A DNA stretch of 37,019 nucleotides, from NCBI GenBank assembly GCA_019911965.1, contig JAIOJF010000012.1, forward strand, positions 1 through 37,019. The letters are read 5' to 3'. The stretch comes from Paracoccaceae bacterium. Lineage in GTDB: Bacteria > Pseudomonadota > Alphaproteobacteria > Rhodobacterales > Rhodobacteraceae. A program made the position numbers and the translations under genes. Positions 24,286-33,244 of this stretch are shown piece after piece (positions within the stretch are counted from its first letter, which is position 1; each line of letters opens with the position of its first letter). The notes beneath the pieces are model-generated. The model worked only from the letters and a program-made list of their open reading frames with translations, was not told the origin of the DNA and made no database searches.

Positions 24286-25641
24286 CTAAAGCCCCATCAG
24301 TTTCGGCAGCCACAAGGTCAGCGCGGGAAAGGCGACAAGGATCGACACGCGCAGGATTTCCGCCATGAAAAATGGCATGACACCCTTGAAGGTCTCGATC
24401 ATCGGGACGTCCTTGGCCAGCGCCGAGATGACGAAGACGTTCATGCCCACGGGGGGCGTAATCAGGCCGAGTTCGACCACGATCAGCGCCAATATGCCGA
24501 ACCAGATCTTCAGATCCTCGGTGGACATGCCGAAACCCGACCCGGCGGCGGGCTGGTACATGCCGCCATTGATCTCGACCAGCACCGGCCAGAAGAACGG
24601 GATCACCAGCAGGATCATCGACAGGCTGTCCATCAGGCAGCCCAACAGGATCAGCGCCACCAGCAACAGGATGATCACCAGCATCGGAGACAATCCCGAG
24701 CCGCCGATCCAGGCCGCGGTTTCCTGCGGCAGGCCGATCCGGCTCATGAATATCTTCATAAGTTCGGCCCCGAACATGATGAGGTAGATCATGCCGGTCG
24801 TGGCCGCGGTTTCCTTCAGCGATTCGGTCAGTTCGCCGAACCCGATGGTGCGGGTGACAACACCGTATAGCCAGACCAGCGCCACCCCGACAGCGGCGGC
24901 AGGCGTGGGGTTGAAAAAGCCGCCATAGATGCCGCCCAGCACAAGGCCGAAGATCACCATCACCGGGATGACGCCGATGGTTGCGTTGCGGAATTCGCGG
25001 AACGTCGCACCATCCTGGCGCGGGCCGGCATCGGGGCGGATCAGGACGTAAATGGCGATGGTCAGGATGAACAGGATCACTGCCAGGATGCCGGGGATCA
25101 TCGCCGCGGCGAACATGGTGACGATATTGGCCTCGACGATGATGGCGTAGATGATCAGCACCACCGAGGGCGGGATCAGGATGCCCAGCACGCCGCCTGC
25201 GGCCAGCGAGCCGGTCGCCAGCGCGCCGGAATAATTGTAGCGTTTCAGTTCCGGCAGGGCGACGCGCCCCATGGTCGAGGCGGTGGCCAGCGACGAGCCG
25301 CAGACCGCGCCGAACCCGGCGCAGCCGGCAATGGCGGCCATCGCGGTGCCGCCCCGCAGCCAGCCAAGCCAGGCATTGGCGGCGCGAAACAGCGCCCGGC
25401 TCAGCCCGGCGCGGGACGCCAGCGCCCCCATCAGCACGAACATCGGCACCACCGACAGCCCGTAATTGGAGAAAATCCCCCAGCCCAGCGTCTTCATCTG
25501 TGAAAACAGGATCTGGTGGCCGTTGACGAGGACGACGCCGACCCCGCCGACCAGGATCATCGAATAGGCGATCGGCACCCTGATCACGATCAGGCCGACC
25601 AGCACGACCAGCCCGAGAATTCCGAGTGTTACAGGGTCCAT
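24286..25641 (-). CDS. TRAP transporter, large permease subunit (DctM-type)
   Basis: A 451-residue protein with about a dozen membrane segments, the ion-coupled channel subunit of a tripartite ATP-independent periplasmic transporter. Typical stretches are VLMGALASRAGLS, GCAGFGAVCGSSLATASTMGRVALPEL and SLAAGGVLGILIPPSVVLIIYAI (the last in outline). It overlaps the small permease gene by one base (TGATG) and is followed by the MetE-like gene. Sodium-driven uptake of a carboxylate is the usual role. Confidence 0.95.
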   Translation of the reverse strand: MDPVTLGILGLVVLVGLIVIRVPIAYSMILVGGVGVVLVNGHQILFSQMKTLGWGIFSNYGLSVVPMFVLMGALASRAGLSRALFRAANAWLGWLRGGTAMAAIAGCAGFGAVCGSSLATASTMGRVALPELKRYNYSGALATGSLAAGGVLGILIPPSVVLIIYAIIVEANIVTMFAAAMIPGILAVILFILTIAIYVLIRPDAGPRQDGATFREFRNATIGVIPVMVIFGLVLGGIYGGFFNPTPAAAVGVALVWLYGVVTRTIGFGELTESLKETAATTGMIYLIMFGAELMKIFMSRIGLPQETAAWIGGSGLSPMLVIILLLVALILLGCLMDSLSMILLVIPFFWPVLVEINGGMYQPAAGSGFGMSTEDLKIWFGILALIVVELGLITPPVGMNVFVISALAKDVPMIETFKGVMPFFMAEILRVSILVAFPALTLWLPKLMGL

Positions 25642-26162
25642 CAGTATCTGCCCCGCATCATCTTGAGGAATTCCTCGCGTGCTGTCACAGCCGCCGCGAC
25701 CGCCAGAAGCCCCAGCGAAAACAGGCAGGCACCGAAGCCCCAGGCCAGCGGGATCTGCAGGATTGCCGTGGTTGAATCATAGGTCGCCATGTCGATCATC
25801 CCAAGCCAGGTCCGCCACAGCAAAAGCGAGCCGAAACCGAAGGCGACCAGCGCCGAGACGAATGCGAACAGGCTGATCCAGAAGCGCGAGGCGCGGGCGG
25901 TGAAAATGTCTGCGGTCACGTTATGACCGGCGATCTGGCAATAGGGCAGGAAGGAAAACGCGGCGATGGCAACACCGACCTCGGTCAGTTCAAAATCGCC
26001 CGAGAAGGTCTTGCTGACGGTTGCCGCGCGGATCACGGAGGCGACGTTGATCGCCACCACCGCCAATAGCAGGAAGCCGCCCAGGATCGCCCAGACGGTG
26101 GTAATACGAAGGACGAGGCTGTGAAGCCTCGTCCCGTTGGTCTGATAGGCGCTCACTGTCAC
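25641..26162 (-). CDS. TRAP transporter, small permease subunit (DctQ-type)
   Basis: A 173-residue membrane protein with four hydrophobic segments (for example AILGGFLLLAVVAINVAS and FWISLFAFVSALVAFGFGSLLL). It forms the complex with the large subunit. The start is GTG 26162, which overlaps the stop of the binding-protein gene by four bases (GTGA). Confidence 0.92.
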   Translation of the reverse strand: MTVSAYQTNGTRLHSLVLRITTVWAILGGFLLLAVVAINVASVIRAATVSKTFSGDFELTEVGVAIAAFSFLPYCQIAGHNVTADIFTARASRFWISLFAFVSALVAFGFGSLLLWRTWLGMIDMATYDSTTAILQIPLAWGFGACLFSLGLLAVAAAVTAREEFLKMMRGRY

Positions 26163-27199
26163 TGGGTATTCTTGGCAATGAGTTCCTTGGCCTTGGCGAC
26201 CAAGGCTGCGCCGTCGATACCCTTGCTGGCGACTTCGTCGATCCAGCGCTGCTGTACCGGTGCCAGCGTATCCATGAAGGCCGCAGTTTCCGCCTCGGTC
26301 AGCATGATATGGGTCGAACCATTATCCGTCGCCAGCTTGATGCCGAAATTGTCGCCACCGCGCCAGACATCCGCAACCTGACCCCACCAGTCGCGGCCCG
26401 AGGCATCGCTGAAGGCTTTCTTGATGTCATCCGGCAGGCCGTCCCAGCGGGCCTGGTTCATCGACACCTGGAAGGTGGTGGTGCCGAGGCGGGTATTGTC
26501 GGCACCTTCGATGAAGTACTTGATCTGGTTGTACAGCTTCAGCGGCGGCACGATTTCCCAGGGCAGAAGCGTTGCTTCGGCAACCTTCTTGGACAGGGCG
26601 GCGGGCACTTCCGGCACCGGCATGGCGATCGGCGAGGCACCCAGCGCCTCGATCACCCAGGCCCCGGTGCGGCTGGGAATGCGGATTTTCATGCCCGCAA
26701 GATCGGCCGGCGAACGCACTTCCTTGTCCACCGTCATGATGCCCTGACCGGCATGAACATGCAGCCACATGACTTTCAGCCCGGCATATTCCTGCGCCAG
26801 ATCGCTTTCGAACATGTCATACATGGCCAGGTTGGTGGCCTTGATGTCGTTGATGAACACGCCCGGCAATTCAAACACTTCGGTGCGCGGGAACTGGCCC
26901 GGCGTGTAGCCGTTCACTGTCCAGATCAGATCGACAACGCCGTCGCGGGCCTGCTGGACCAGTTCGGGCGGGGTGCCGCCGAGGGTCATCGCCGGATAGA
27001 TCTCGATCTTGACGCGGCCGCCGGAATTGGCCTCGACCTGCTTGGCCCAGGGTTCCAGCATGTTGGTATGTGCCGGTGCCTTGCCACCGAGCAGGTGGTG
27101 CAGTTTGAAGGTGTATTCCTGAGCAAACGCGCTGCTGGTGGTCGCCAGCGCGATCGCCCCGGTGGCCAGGGCGGCCAGGGTTCTGGTGAATGTGGACAT
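26159..27199 (-). CDS. TRAP transporter, substrate-binding protein (DctP-type)
   Basis: A 346-residue periplasmic receptor. Signal peptide 1-26 (MSTFTRTLAALATGAIALA...FA), mature part starting QEYTFKLHHLLG. The DctP core is present: the selectivity-helix region LAGMKIRIPSRTGAWVIEALG has the conserved Arg (RIPSR) that normally salt-bridges the substrate carboxylate, and SMNQARWDGLPDDIKKAF follows. ATG 27199 is preceded by GGGAGGAG. The substrate is probably an organic acid. Given the neighbours an aromatic or acyl acid is plausible, but this is not shown. Confidence 0.93.
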   Translation of the reverse strand: MSTFTRTLAALATGAIALATTSSAFAQEYTFKLHHLLGGKAPAHTNMLEPWAKQVEANSGGRVKIEIYPAMTLGGTPPELVQQARDGVVDLIWTVNGYTPGQFPRTEVFELPGVFINDIKATNLAMYDMFESDLAQEYAGLKVMWLHVHAGQGIMTVDKEVRSPADLAGMKIRIPSRTGAWVIEALGASPIAMPVPEVPAALSKKVAEATLLPWEIVPPLKLYNQIKYFIEGADNTRLGTTTFQVSMNQARWDGLPDDIKKAFSDASGRDWWGQVADVWRGGDNFGIKLATDNGSTHIMLTEAETAAFMDTLAPVQQRWIDEVASKGIDGAALVAKAKELIAKNTQ

Positions 27200-27507
27200 G
27201 GTTTCTCCTCCCGTTGGTGGCTTTAGTATAAAGGGCCAAACGAACCGCGACAGCCAAAAGATGCCCGCAGGCAACGACCGACCCTTTACCCAATATGCGC
27301 AGTCATGATGCGGATGCGTCCGTGGAAAAACGAGTTCATTTACCGAATTGGGGATAAGTTCTTGTTATAGGGCGGTCTTTGGTATCTGCAGGTGGATCGT
27401 GGAAAGCATTGGTATCATGAGATTAGTTCAATATCGGCGATTTCAGTTAGCGCCTGCTGCATTCTGTCGCGGGGCCGGATTAAGGCTTGGCGGGAATCGT
27501 GGATGCA
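27200..27507. other. Intergenic region upstream of the TRAP operon
   Basis: About 300 bp without a credible gene, more AT-rich than its surroundings at 27290-27480. It should carry the TRAP operon promoter: a TATACT -10 candidate is at 27224-27229 on the minus strand, but no good -35 was found at the right distance. No clear palindrome was seen. Confidence 0.4.
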
Positions 27508-28158
27508 TCAGGTGCCGAATACCCGCCCGAAGCCGGATTTCAACGCCGCGTCGAGATCGCCCATCGTTACCGGCAGGCCGAGATCAACCAGGCTGGTGAC
27601 GCCGTGATCGGCGATGCCGCAGGGGATGATTCCGGCGAAATGCTCCAGGTCGGGTTCGACATTGATCGACAGGCCGTGAAAGCTGACCCATTTGCGGATG
27701 CGCACGCCGATTGCCGCGATCTTGTCCTCGGCCACGCTGCCATCGGCATTGGCGGGGCGGTCCGGGCGCATGACCCAGACGCCGACGCGCCCGGGCCGGA
27801 TTTCGCCGCGCACACCGAATTCCGCCAGCGTCTCGATCACCCAGGCCTCGAGGTTCTGCACAAACGCGCGCACATCGCGGCCGCGCTTGTTGAGATCGAG
27901 CAGAACATAGACAACCCGCTGCCCCGGCCCGTGATAGGTATATTGGCCGCCGCGCCGCGACTGGTAGACCGGGAAGCGATCGGGATCGACAAGATCCGCG
28001 GTTCTGGCGCTGGTGCCGGCGGTGTAAAGCGGCGGATGCTCCAAGAGCCAGACCAGCTCGCCAGCAGTACCGGCGGCGATGGCATCGGCGCGGGCTTCCA
28101 TCGCGGCGACGGCGGTCTCGTAGGGCACCGGCCCGGGTTCAACGCGCCATTCGATCAC
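27508..28158 (-). CDS. lipB: Octanoyl-[ACP]:protein N-octanoyltransferase (LipB)
   Basis: A 216-residue enzyme that moves octanoate from ACP to lipoyl domains of dehydrogenase complexes and GcvH. The motif [13 protein letters not shown] and the catalytic pair Lys146 ([10 protein letters not shown]) and Cys180 ([14 protein letters not shown]) are present. The start is taken as GTG 28158, which gives [14 protein letters not shown] and has GGAG about ten bases upstream. The reading frame extends to 28296, but those residues are Cys/Arg/Pro-rich and unlike the family. It is monocistronic as far as can be seen. Confidence 0.93.
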   Translation of the reverse strand: MIEWRVEPGPVPYETAVAAMEARADAIAAGTAGELVWLLEHPPLYTAGTSARTADLVDPDRFPVYQSRRGGQYTYHGPGQRVVYVLLDLNKRGRDVRAFVQNLEAWVIETLAEFGVRGEIRPGRVGVWVMRPDRPANADGSVAEDKIAAIGVRIRKWVSFHGLSINVEPDLEHFAGIIPCGIADHGVTSLVDLGLPVTMGDLDAALKSGFGRVFGT

Positions 28159-28312
28159 GATGCGGCAACTCCGGCTGTCAGGGGATTGTTCACGGCCTGA
28201 CCGCCAAGCTGGCACAGGACCCTGGCTGATGCAAGGCGGCGGCATGCGGCCTGTGGGTTCCGTCGATGCGGCCCGGCATCCGGATTGCAAAACCATAGAT
28301 TGTGAAAATGCG

Positions 28313-28341
28313 TTGGCCGGGAATGCGGGCTCGTGTTAGGG
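28313..28341 (+). promoter_or_regulatory. Candidate promoter of the peptidoglycan-binding protein gene
   Basis: TTGGCC (28313-28318), 17 bp, TTAGGG (28336-28341). The spacing is right but both boxes are imperfect. The transcript would start ~32 bases before ATG 28380. Confidence 0.4.
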
Positions 28342-28379
28342 TTGAGACATTCAATTACAAGTAAATCCGGAGATTCCTT

Positions 28380-29939
28380 ATGCACATCAAAAAGCCTCTC
28401 GGTCTGGCGCTTGCTGCCGCGATTTCGCTGATGCCCGCCACGAAAGTAGTTGCCAACGATTTTCTGGGCGGTGTCGTCACCGGTGTCATCCTGCATGGCC
28501 TGGCCAATCAGCCAAGAAAACCACGCGGCGGTGTCAGTTCATCCACCCGCGCGATAAACGCGGAAACCCAGACAGCGCTGAACTACTTCGGTTTCGATGC
28601 CGGAACGCCCGATGGCGTCATGGGCCAGAAATCCCGCGCCGCGACGGTCGGTTACCAGAGCTATATCGCCATGCCGCCAACCGGCAACCTGACGCAGCTT
28701 GAGCGCGACATCCTGGTCGGTGCCTATAACCGGGCGCTGGCGGGCAGCGCGGAGACGCTGCGGCTGACGTCGAAGGACCCGGATGGTGTCAGGGCCCTGC
28801 TGGTTGTGCAGCGCGACCTGATGACCGGCAGCGGCACGCCCCAGCGCCGGGCGGGCTATGCCGGTTTGCCGATCGAGGTGAGCGACGCCATCGACGAGAT
28901 CGCGGACAGTTCCGATCCTTCCGCCGAACAATTGCTGCAACGCTCCGGCTTCATCCAGCTTGCCGACCTCAACAGCGACGGCAATACCGATTACATCCTC
29001 GATACCTCGGCATCGGGGTCGAGCTTCTGGTGCAATGCGCAGCAATGCAAGACGATCGTCTTTGTCTCGGTGGCCGATGGCTACCGGCGCAACAACCTGT
29101 TGCTGCACGATCCGCAACCGGCCTCGTTCGAGTGCTTCGGTGGCACCTGCAACGTGCGGGCGGACGCGGTGCCTCCGGCAACCGGCGGTGCGACCGGTGG
29201 CGGCGCAGTCATGGCCTCGTCCGGGCAGACCGGTGCGGCTTCGCTGCCCATGTTCAACACCGCCGCGGTGCAGCCGTCGCTGTCGAGCCATTGCAGCAAG
29301 GTCAGCCTGCTGACAAATTCCAATGGCGGCTTCACGTCGGCGTCGAATGTCGACAACCCGGAATTTGCACTGAATGAACAATTCTGCCTGGCGCGGACCT
29401 TTGCCATCGCCGAAGGCGAAACGCTGATCGGCAATTCCCGCGGTGTCAGCCAGGCCGATATCGAGGCGCAATGCCCGGCCTTTGGCGAGGCATTGGCAGG
29501 CCACGTGGCGGACCTCGGCGTCAAGCCGGTGCAATCGGTGGTCGCTGCGGTTTCCGGTTTCGTACGCGACAACGGCATTTCGGCGGATCAGATGGCAGCG
29601 TCGGTAAAGATCTGCCTGGCGGTCGGATACCGCACCGACGACATGAAGACGGCGCTTGGAACCGGCCTGCTGCTGATCGCCTTTGGCGAGACACCTTACG
29701 CGGAACTGATCGGGCACCATCTGTTGCAAGGGTTCGGTACGGCCAAGCGTGGCAATCTCGCCGCCGGCTGGTATGACCTTGCGTTGTCCTCGCTGGACAA
29801 CGGGTCGATCCCGGTCTTCGCACCGTCGCAACCCGGCCGAATCGAGGTGCTGCGCCAGGCCTCGATGTCGCTGAGCGGCGGGGCCGCCGGTACCGCAACC
29901 ACGGGCGGTGTGCTGCCGGTCTTCGCGATCAAGGAATAA
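28380..29939 (+). CDS. Exported peptidoglycan-binding-domain protein of unknown function
   Basis: A 519-residue protein with a signal peptide (~1-26). Residues ~58-110 look like a PG_binding_1 domain (INAETQTALNYFGFDAGTPDGVMGQKSRAAT). Then comes a small beta-type domain with a calcium-loop-like D196-L-N-S-D-G-N-T-D204 and two spaced Cys pairs, C218/C223 and C252/C257, likely disulphides. A Gly/Ala/Thr-rich linker (~265-290) leads to a helical C-terminal half without recognised motifs. The ribosome site CCGGAG is seven bases before ATG. It should act in the periplasm or be secreted. No enzymatic motif was found. Confidence 0.8.
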   Translation: MHIKKPLGLALAAAISLMPATKVVANDFLGGVVTGVILHGLANQPRKPRGGVSSSTRAINAETQTALNYFGFDAGTPDGVMGQKSRAATVGYQSYIAMPPTGNLTQLERDILVGAYNRALAGSAETLRLTSKDPDGVRALLVVQRDLMTGSGTPQRRAGYAGLPIEVSDAIDEIADSSDPSAEQLLQRSGFIQLADLNSDGNTDYILDTSASGSSFWCNAQQCKTIVFVSVADGYRRNNLLLHDPQPASFECFGGTCNVRADAVPPATGGATGGGAVMASSGQTGAASLPMFNTAAVQPSLSSHCSKVSLLTNSNGGFTSASNVDNPEFALNEQFCLARTFAIAEGETLIGNSRGVSQADIEAQCPAFGEALAGHVADLGVKPVQSVVAAVSGFVRDNGISADQMAASVKICLAVGYRTDDMKTALGTGLLLIAFGETPYAELIGHHLLQGFGTAKRGNLAAGWYDLALSSLDNGSIPVFAPSQPGRIEVLRQASMSLSGGAAGTATTGGVLPVFAIKE

Positions 29940-29951
29940 GCGTTTTGAACG

Positions 29952-29988
29952 GGGCCGGGCCGGTTTTGAACCCGGCCTGGCCCGGCCC
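29952..29988 (+). terminator. GC-rich hairpin after the peptidoglycan-binding protein gene
   Basis: GGGCCGGGCC (29952-29961) and GGCCCGGCCC (29979-29988) are perfect 10-bp arms with a 17-nt loop that contains a second small repeat (GGTT/AACC). There is no T-run after it, so termination may depend on Rho, or the hairpin may guard the mRNA 3' end. Confidence 0.5.
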
Positions 29989-30010
29989 GTCTGCATCGGC
30001 AATTTGCATC

Positions 30011-30039
30011 TTCACAACCCCGATCCTACTCGCTATAGA
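30011..30039 (+). promoter_or_regulatory. Promoter of tRNA-Leu(GAG)
   Basis: TTCACA (30011-30016), 17 bp, TATAGA (30034-30039), 20 bp before the mature tRNA. Confidence 0.6.
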
Positions 30040-30059
30040 CCCGGTACCACGAGATACGT

Positions 30060-30146
30060 GCGGTCGTGGCGGAATTGGTAGACGCGCAGCGTTGAGGTCG
30101 CTGTTCCTTAACCGGAGTGGAAGTTCGAGTCTTCTCGACCGCACCA
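30060..30146 (+). tRNA. tRNA-Leu (anticodon GAG)
   Basis: Acceptor stem GCGGTCG/CGACCGC, anticodon stem CAGCG/CGCTG around TTGAGGT (anticodon GAG at 30094-30096), long class II variable arm, T-arm GTTCGAGTC and an encoded CCA (30144-30146). It reads CUC and CUU. Confidence 0.97.
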
Positions 30147-30257
30147 AATCCCTGAACATGCTGCGAAAGCCATGGTTGCCTCGGCCCGGTGCGGGCGCTA
30201 GGAACACCCTGAAACGCATTCGGGAAACCTCCGCTGACCAGAACGCCCGCCATCGCC

Positions 30258-31094
30258 ATGATACCATACTTCCTGAAGCTGCAAGGCGATCTTCGGGACG
30301 TGCCGCTTGACGATCTGAACTGGCCGATCGGCAGGCCGGACGGATTGCACGGGACCATCGGCGATCTGGGTCCGGGCGATCATCTGTACTCGTTCCCGCG
30401 CTTCTGGATGTATGGTCGGCAGGTGCGCCGCCTGAGGGCGAAGATGTCGCTGATGATCGTCGAGCCGAGCAGCTTTCACGGCCATCACATGGTGCTGGCA
30501 CGCCTGTTCCACCGCCGCTTTCACCGGGTTCTGAGTTGCAACCGGCGTTTGCTGGCAGCGATCCCCAACGGCCAGCATTTCGTCTTCGGCGATACCTGGG
30601 TGCATGACTGGCGAACCCGCGACGCAACAAAGACGCGGATGCTGTCGCTGATCGCGTCGAAACGCAAGCTGCTGCGCGGCCACCGGTTGCGCCACAGCGT
30701 CGTGCGCAGGTTGCGCGCCGAAGGGATCGAGGCGGATATCATGGGCGGGGCCTACAAGCCGTTCGAGGACAAGGCGGACGGGCTGGCCCCCTATCGCTAT
30801 TCGCTGGTGATCGAGAACAGCCGCGAGCCGGGCTATTTCACCGAAAAGATCATCGACGCTTTCCTGTTGAACACCGTGCCGATCTATTGGGGAGCGCCGG
30901 ATATCGGGCAATATTTCGACACGGACGGGATCATCATCTGCAACAGCGAGGAGGCGCTTGTCAGCGCCGCCGCCGCCTGTTCGCAAGCCGATTACGAGGC
31001 CCGCGCCGAGGCCATCGCGGCCAATCGCAAGGCGGCCGTTCCCTATCTGAACGCAGTGAAAAGCGCGGCCAGGGTGATCGAGGCGACGCTATAG
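30258..31094 (+). CDS. GT10-like (fucosyltransferase-type) glycosyltransferase
   Basis: A 278-residue protein. Residues ~181-220 carry the C-terminal GT10 signature: SLVIENS, PGYFTEKIIDAFLLNTVPIYWGAP and DIGQYF, where the family binds GDP-sugar. The N-terminal acceptor half is short and poorly conserved. GT10 enzymes add fucose alpha-1,3/4 to glycans; other donors are known in divergent members. ATG 30258 has no strong ribosome site, and it is the best start in the frame. The stop overlaps the convergent GT11 gene by six bases. Confidence 0.8.
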   Translation: MIPYFLKLQGDLRDVPLDDLNWPIGRPDGLHGTIGDLGPGDHLYSFPRFWMYGRQVRRLRAKMSLMIVEPSSFHGHHMVLARLFHRRFHRVLSCNRRLLAAIPNGQHFVFGDTWVHDWRTRDATKTRMLSLIASKRKLLRGHRLRHSVVRRLRAEGIEADIMGGAYKPFEDKADGLAPYRYSLVIENSREPGYFTEKIIDAFLLNTVPIYWGAPDIGQYFDTDGIIICNSEEALVSAAAACSQADYEARAEAIAANRKAAVPYLNAVKSAARVIEATL

Positions 31095-31955
31095 CGTGGT
31101 CCATTCCGGCACCAGGATGTCGTGGTCCTGCATGGCAGGATCGGCAAACCAGCGCGATGGCGCGACCACGATCTTGTCGGGGTCCGGGTTCAGCCAGGCC
31201 CCCCACCACGAGAACGAGGAATTGGCGATGATGTGGTGCCGGCAGTGGCGCATCAGGCGGATATCCTCGTAATTGTGATCAAGCCCGTTATGGGCGACGA
31301 CCTTCATCTCGAACGGCAGTTTCAGGTTTTCCATCACCCAGTCGGGTTCGTCCGAGAAGGCATAGATGGTGATGTCCTGCCCGGCGCGTTCGGCGATATA
31401 TTCGGCGGCGCGGTGGTAGTAATCCATGTTGCAGGTGCCGTGGACGGCATAGAATTTCGGGTTCGACACGAACGCCCCGCGCCGGATATGCAGCGAGACC
31501 GGCACGGTTTTCCCGAACGCGTTCAGGGTGTCGCGGTTGGCCCCGGTGGGCGCATCGCGCAGCGTGAACAGATCGCGGATTTCCGGTGCGATGGCATCGA
31601 AATAGCGTGCGCATTGCCAGTAGCCGCACAGATAGGTCTGATCGGGCAGGTCGGCAAAGGCCGGATCGAAGGCCAGATGCGGCTCGTGATAGGCGGTGAA
31701 GTCGGGGCGGCGGAACCTGCCCGCAAGATAGGCACCGAGGCCATCGCGCAGCCGGGCCGGCAGGCGGGTGCGATCCGCCTCGACCGCGTCCAGCGAAAAC
31801 CGGTCCAGCCGGAAATCCAGCTCGGTCGGCTGGCCGACATCGTAAAACCGCGTATTGATCGCCAGATCAACGCCGTGGCGGCGTGCCAGCGCCGTGCCCG
31901 CCGCGAATTGAAACATCTGGTTGCCGAGGCCGCCGAAGATTTGTACCGCGATCAT
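31089..31955 (-). CDS. GT11 alpha-1,2-fucosyltransferase-type glycosyltransferase
   Basis: A 288-residue GT11 enzyme. The N-terminus IFGGLGNQMFQFAAGTALA, the donor-site motif HIRRG (156-160) and NSSFSWWGAWL (245-255) are the three family motifs. It would transfer fucose from GDP-fucose to a galactose-type acceptor in a surface glycan. It is transcribed toward the GT10-like gene and away from the aminotransferase operon. No GDP-fucose synthesis gene (gmd, fcl) is in the window. Confidence 0.92.
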   Translation of the reverse strand: MIAVQIFGGLGNQMFQFAAGTALARRHGVDLAINTRFYDVGQPTELDFRLDRFSLDAVEADRTRLPARLRDGLGAYLAGRFRRPDFTAYHEPHLAFDPAFADLPDQTYLCGYWQCARYFDAIAPEIRDLFTLRDAPTGANRDTLNAFGKTVPVSLHIRRGAFVSNPKFYAVHGTCNMDYYHRAAEYIAERAGQDITIYAFSDEPDWVMENLKLPFEMKVVAHNGLDHNYEDIRLMRHCRHHIIANSSFSWWGAWLNPDPDKIVVAPSRWFADPAMQDHDILVPEWTTL

Positions 31956-32090
31956 GTTGCCGGTCTGCCTTTTGTTGAACGGCAGTTTCCTAGCACCGGC
32001 CTGCCGCCAGCGCCAGCGTCAAACAGGGGTGTAATGGTGCATCTGCTGGGCATCTTTCTGCCCTGCCGGCGGATTGTCCGGCTTTTTCAA

Positions 32091-32117
32091 TTGCCAGTAT
32101 CAGGCGGAACGTATAAT
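32091..32117 (+). promoter_or_regulatory. Promoter of the glycan operon
   Basis: TTGCCA (32091-32096), 15 bp, consensus TATAAT (32112-32117), 29 bp before ATG 32147. The spacer is short but the -10 is perfect. Confidence 0.55.
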
Positions 32118-32146
32118 CGGGCTGGGCAAGCGGAACAGGTATTTCG

Positions 32147-33244
32147 ATGAAGAAGATCACCCAGGTCATGCCGTTCATTGGCAACGAGGAACTTGCCCTG
32201 ATCACCGAGTCGATCGAGGCCAGGTGGCTGACCGAAGGGCCGAACGCCGCGGCGTTTCTGGAGCATATCCGTGATTACACCGGCTGCAAATACGTGGTAC
32301 TGGCACCCAACGGCACGCTGGGGCTGCATCTGGCGCTGCTGGCGCTCGATCTGCCGGCGGGCAGCGAGATCATCATCCCGTCCTTCACCTTCTTCGGCTC
32401 GGCCTCGTCGGCGGTGTTTGCCAATCTGGTGCCGGTCTTTGTCGATGTCGATCCCGAGACCTTCAATATTGATCCCGCCCGGCTGGAACAGGCGATCACG
32501 CCGAACACCAGGGCGATCATGCCGGTGCATGTCTATGGCCATTCGGCGAATATGGACGCGGTGATGGATGTCGCCGCGCGCCACGGCCTGAAGGTGATCG
32601 AGGATGCAGCCCAGGCTTACGGCGTGATCTACAAGGGCCGCCATTGCGGTACGATCGGCGATATCGGAGTGATCTCGTTCTTCGCCGACAAGACCATCAC
32701 GATGGGCGAGGGTGCCGTGGTGATGACCAATGACGAGGCCACCTATACCCGGCTGCGCTATCTGCGCAATCAGGGCCGCGAAAATTCCGGCACCTTCATT
32801 CACGACGCGCTGGGCATGAATTACCGCATCACCGACATTCAGGCCGCCACCGGGCTTGCGCAGGCCCGCAAGTTTCCCGCCGTTGAAAAGCACAAGCAGA
32901 CCATCCATGCGCTCTACCGCGAATTGCTGGAGGGGGTTGGCGATCTGTCGTTTCTCAGGGTCGAGGACGGCTCTAACCTGATCCCGTTCCGCTTCTGCCT
33001 CAGGACCGCGCACCGCGAAGGGCTGGCGGCGGCGCTGGACGCGGCGGGCGTGCAGACGCGGTCATTCTTCTATCCGATGCACCGCCAGCCGCCGCTGGAG
33101 AAGTATCACCGCGCAACAAACGACATGGCCGTCAGCGAGAGGCTGTACGAAGAAGGCCTGCTGTTGCCGGTTCACATCGAGGTCAGCGAGGAAGACGTGC
33201 ACTATATGTGCGACGTCGTTAGGCGGTTTTTTGACCAGGCCTGA
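32147..33244 (+). CDS. DegT/DnrJ/EryC1/StrS-family sugar aminotransferase
   Basis: A 365-residue PLP enzyme that aminates a keto-sugar nucleotide. Lys182 in FFADKTITMGEGA carries the cofactor; Asp153 (EDAAQAYG) and the phosphate-binding NGTLGLHLALLAL are present, and FFYPMHRQPP near the C-terminus is typical of perosamine-synthase-like members. The usual partner, an NDP-sugar 4,6-dehydratase, is not in the window. It heads a plus-strand operon with methyltransferase, two glycosyltransferases and a phosphatase. The ATG has AGG seven bases upstream. Confidence 0.93.
   Translation: MKKITQVMPFIGNEELALITESIEARWLTEGPNAAAFLEHIRDYTGCKYVVLAPNGTLGLHLALLALDLPAGSEIIIPSFTFFGSASSAVFANLVPVFVDVDPETFNIDPARLEQAITPNTRAIMPVHVYGHSANMDAVMDVAARHGLKVIEDAAQAYGVIYKGRHCGTIGDIGVISFFADKTITMGEGAVVMTNDEATYTRLRYLRNQGRENSGTFIHDALGMNYRITDIQAATGLAQARKFPAVEKHKQTIHALYRELLEGVGDLSFLRVEDGSNLIPFRFCLRTAHREGLAAALDAAGVQTRSFFYPMHRQPPLEKYHRATNDMAVSERLYEEGLLLPVHIEVSEEDVHYMCDVVRRFFDQA

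Noticed and set aside
23033-24289. Plus-strand ORF (418 codons) opposite the MetE-like gene
   Set aside because: Antisense shadow; the minus-strand protein has all zinc ligands and a ribosome site.
27271-27285. Sigma-54-like GG-N10-GC with TTGC upstream of the TRAP operon (minus strand)
   Set aside because: Only the minimal GG/GC spacing and TTGC match; the TGGCAC box does not, and no enhancer-binding protein gene is nearby. Such matches are common in GC-rich DNA.
27348-28200. Plus-strand ORFs over and upstream of lipB
   Set aside because: The longer one is the lipB shadow; the shorter ones in the AT-richer spacer have no ribosome site or recognisable product.
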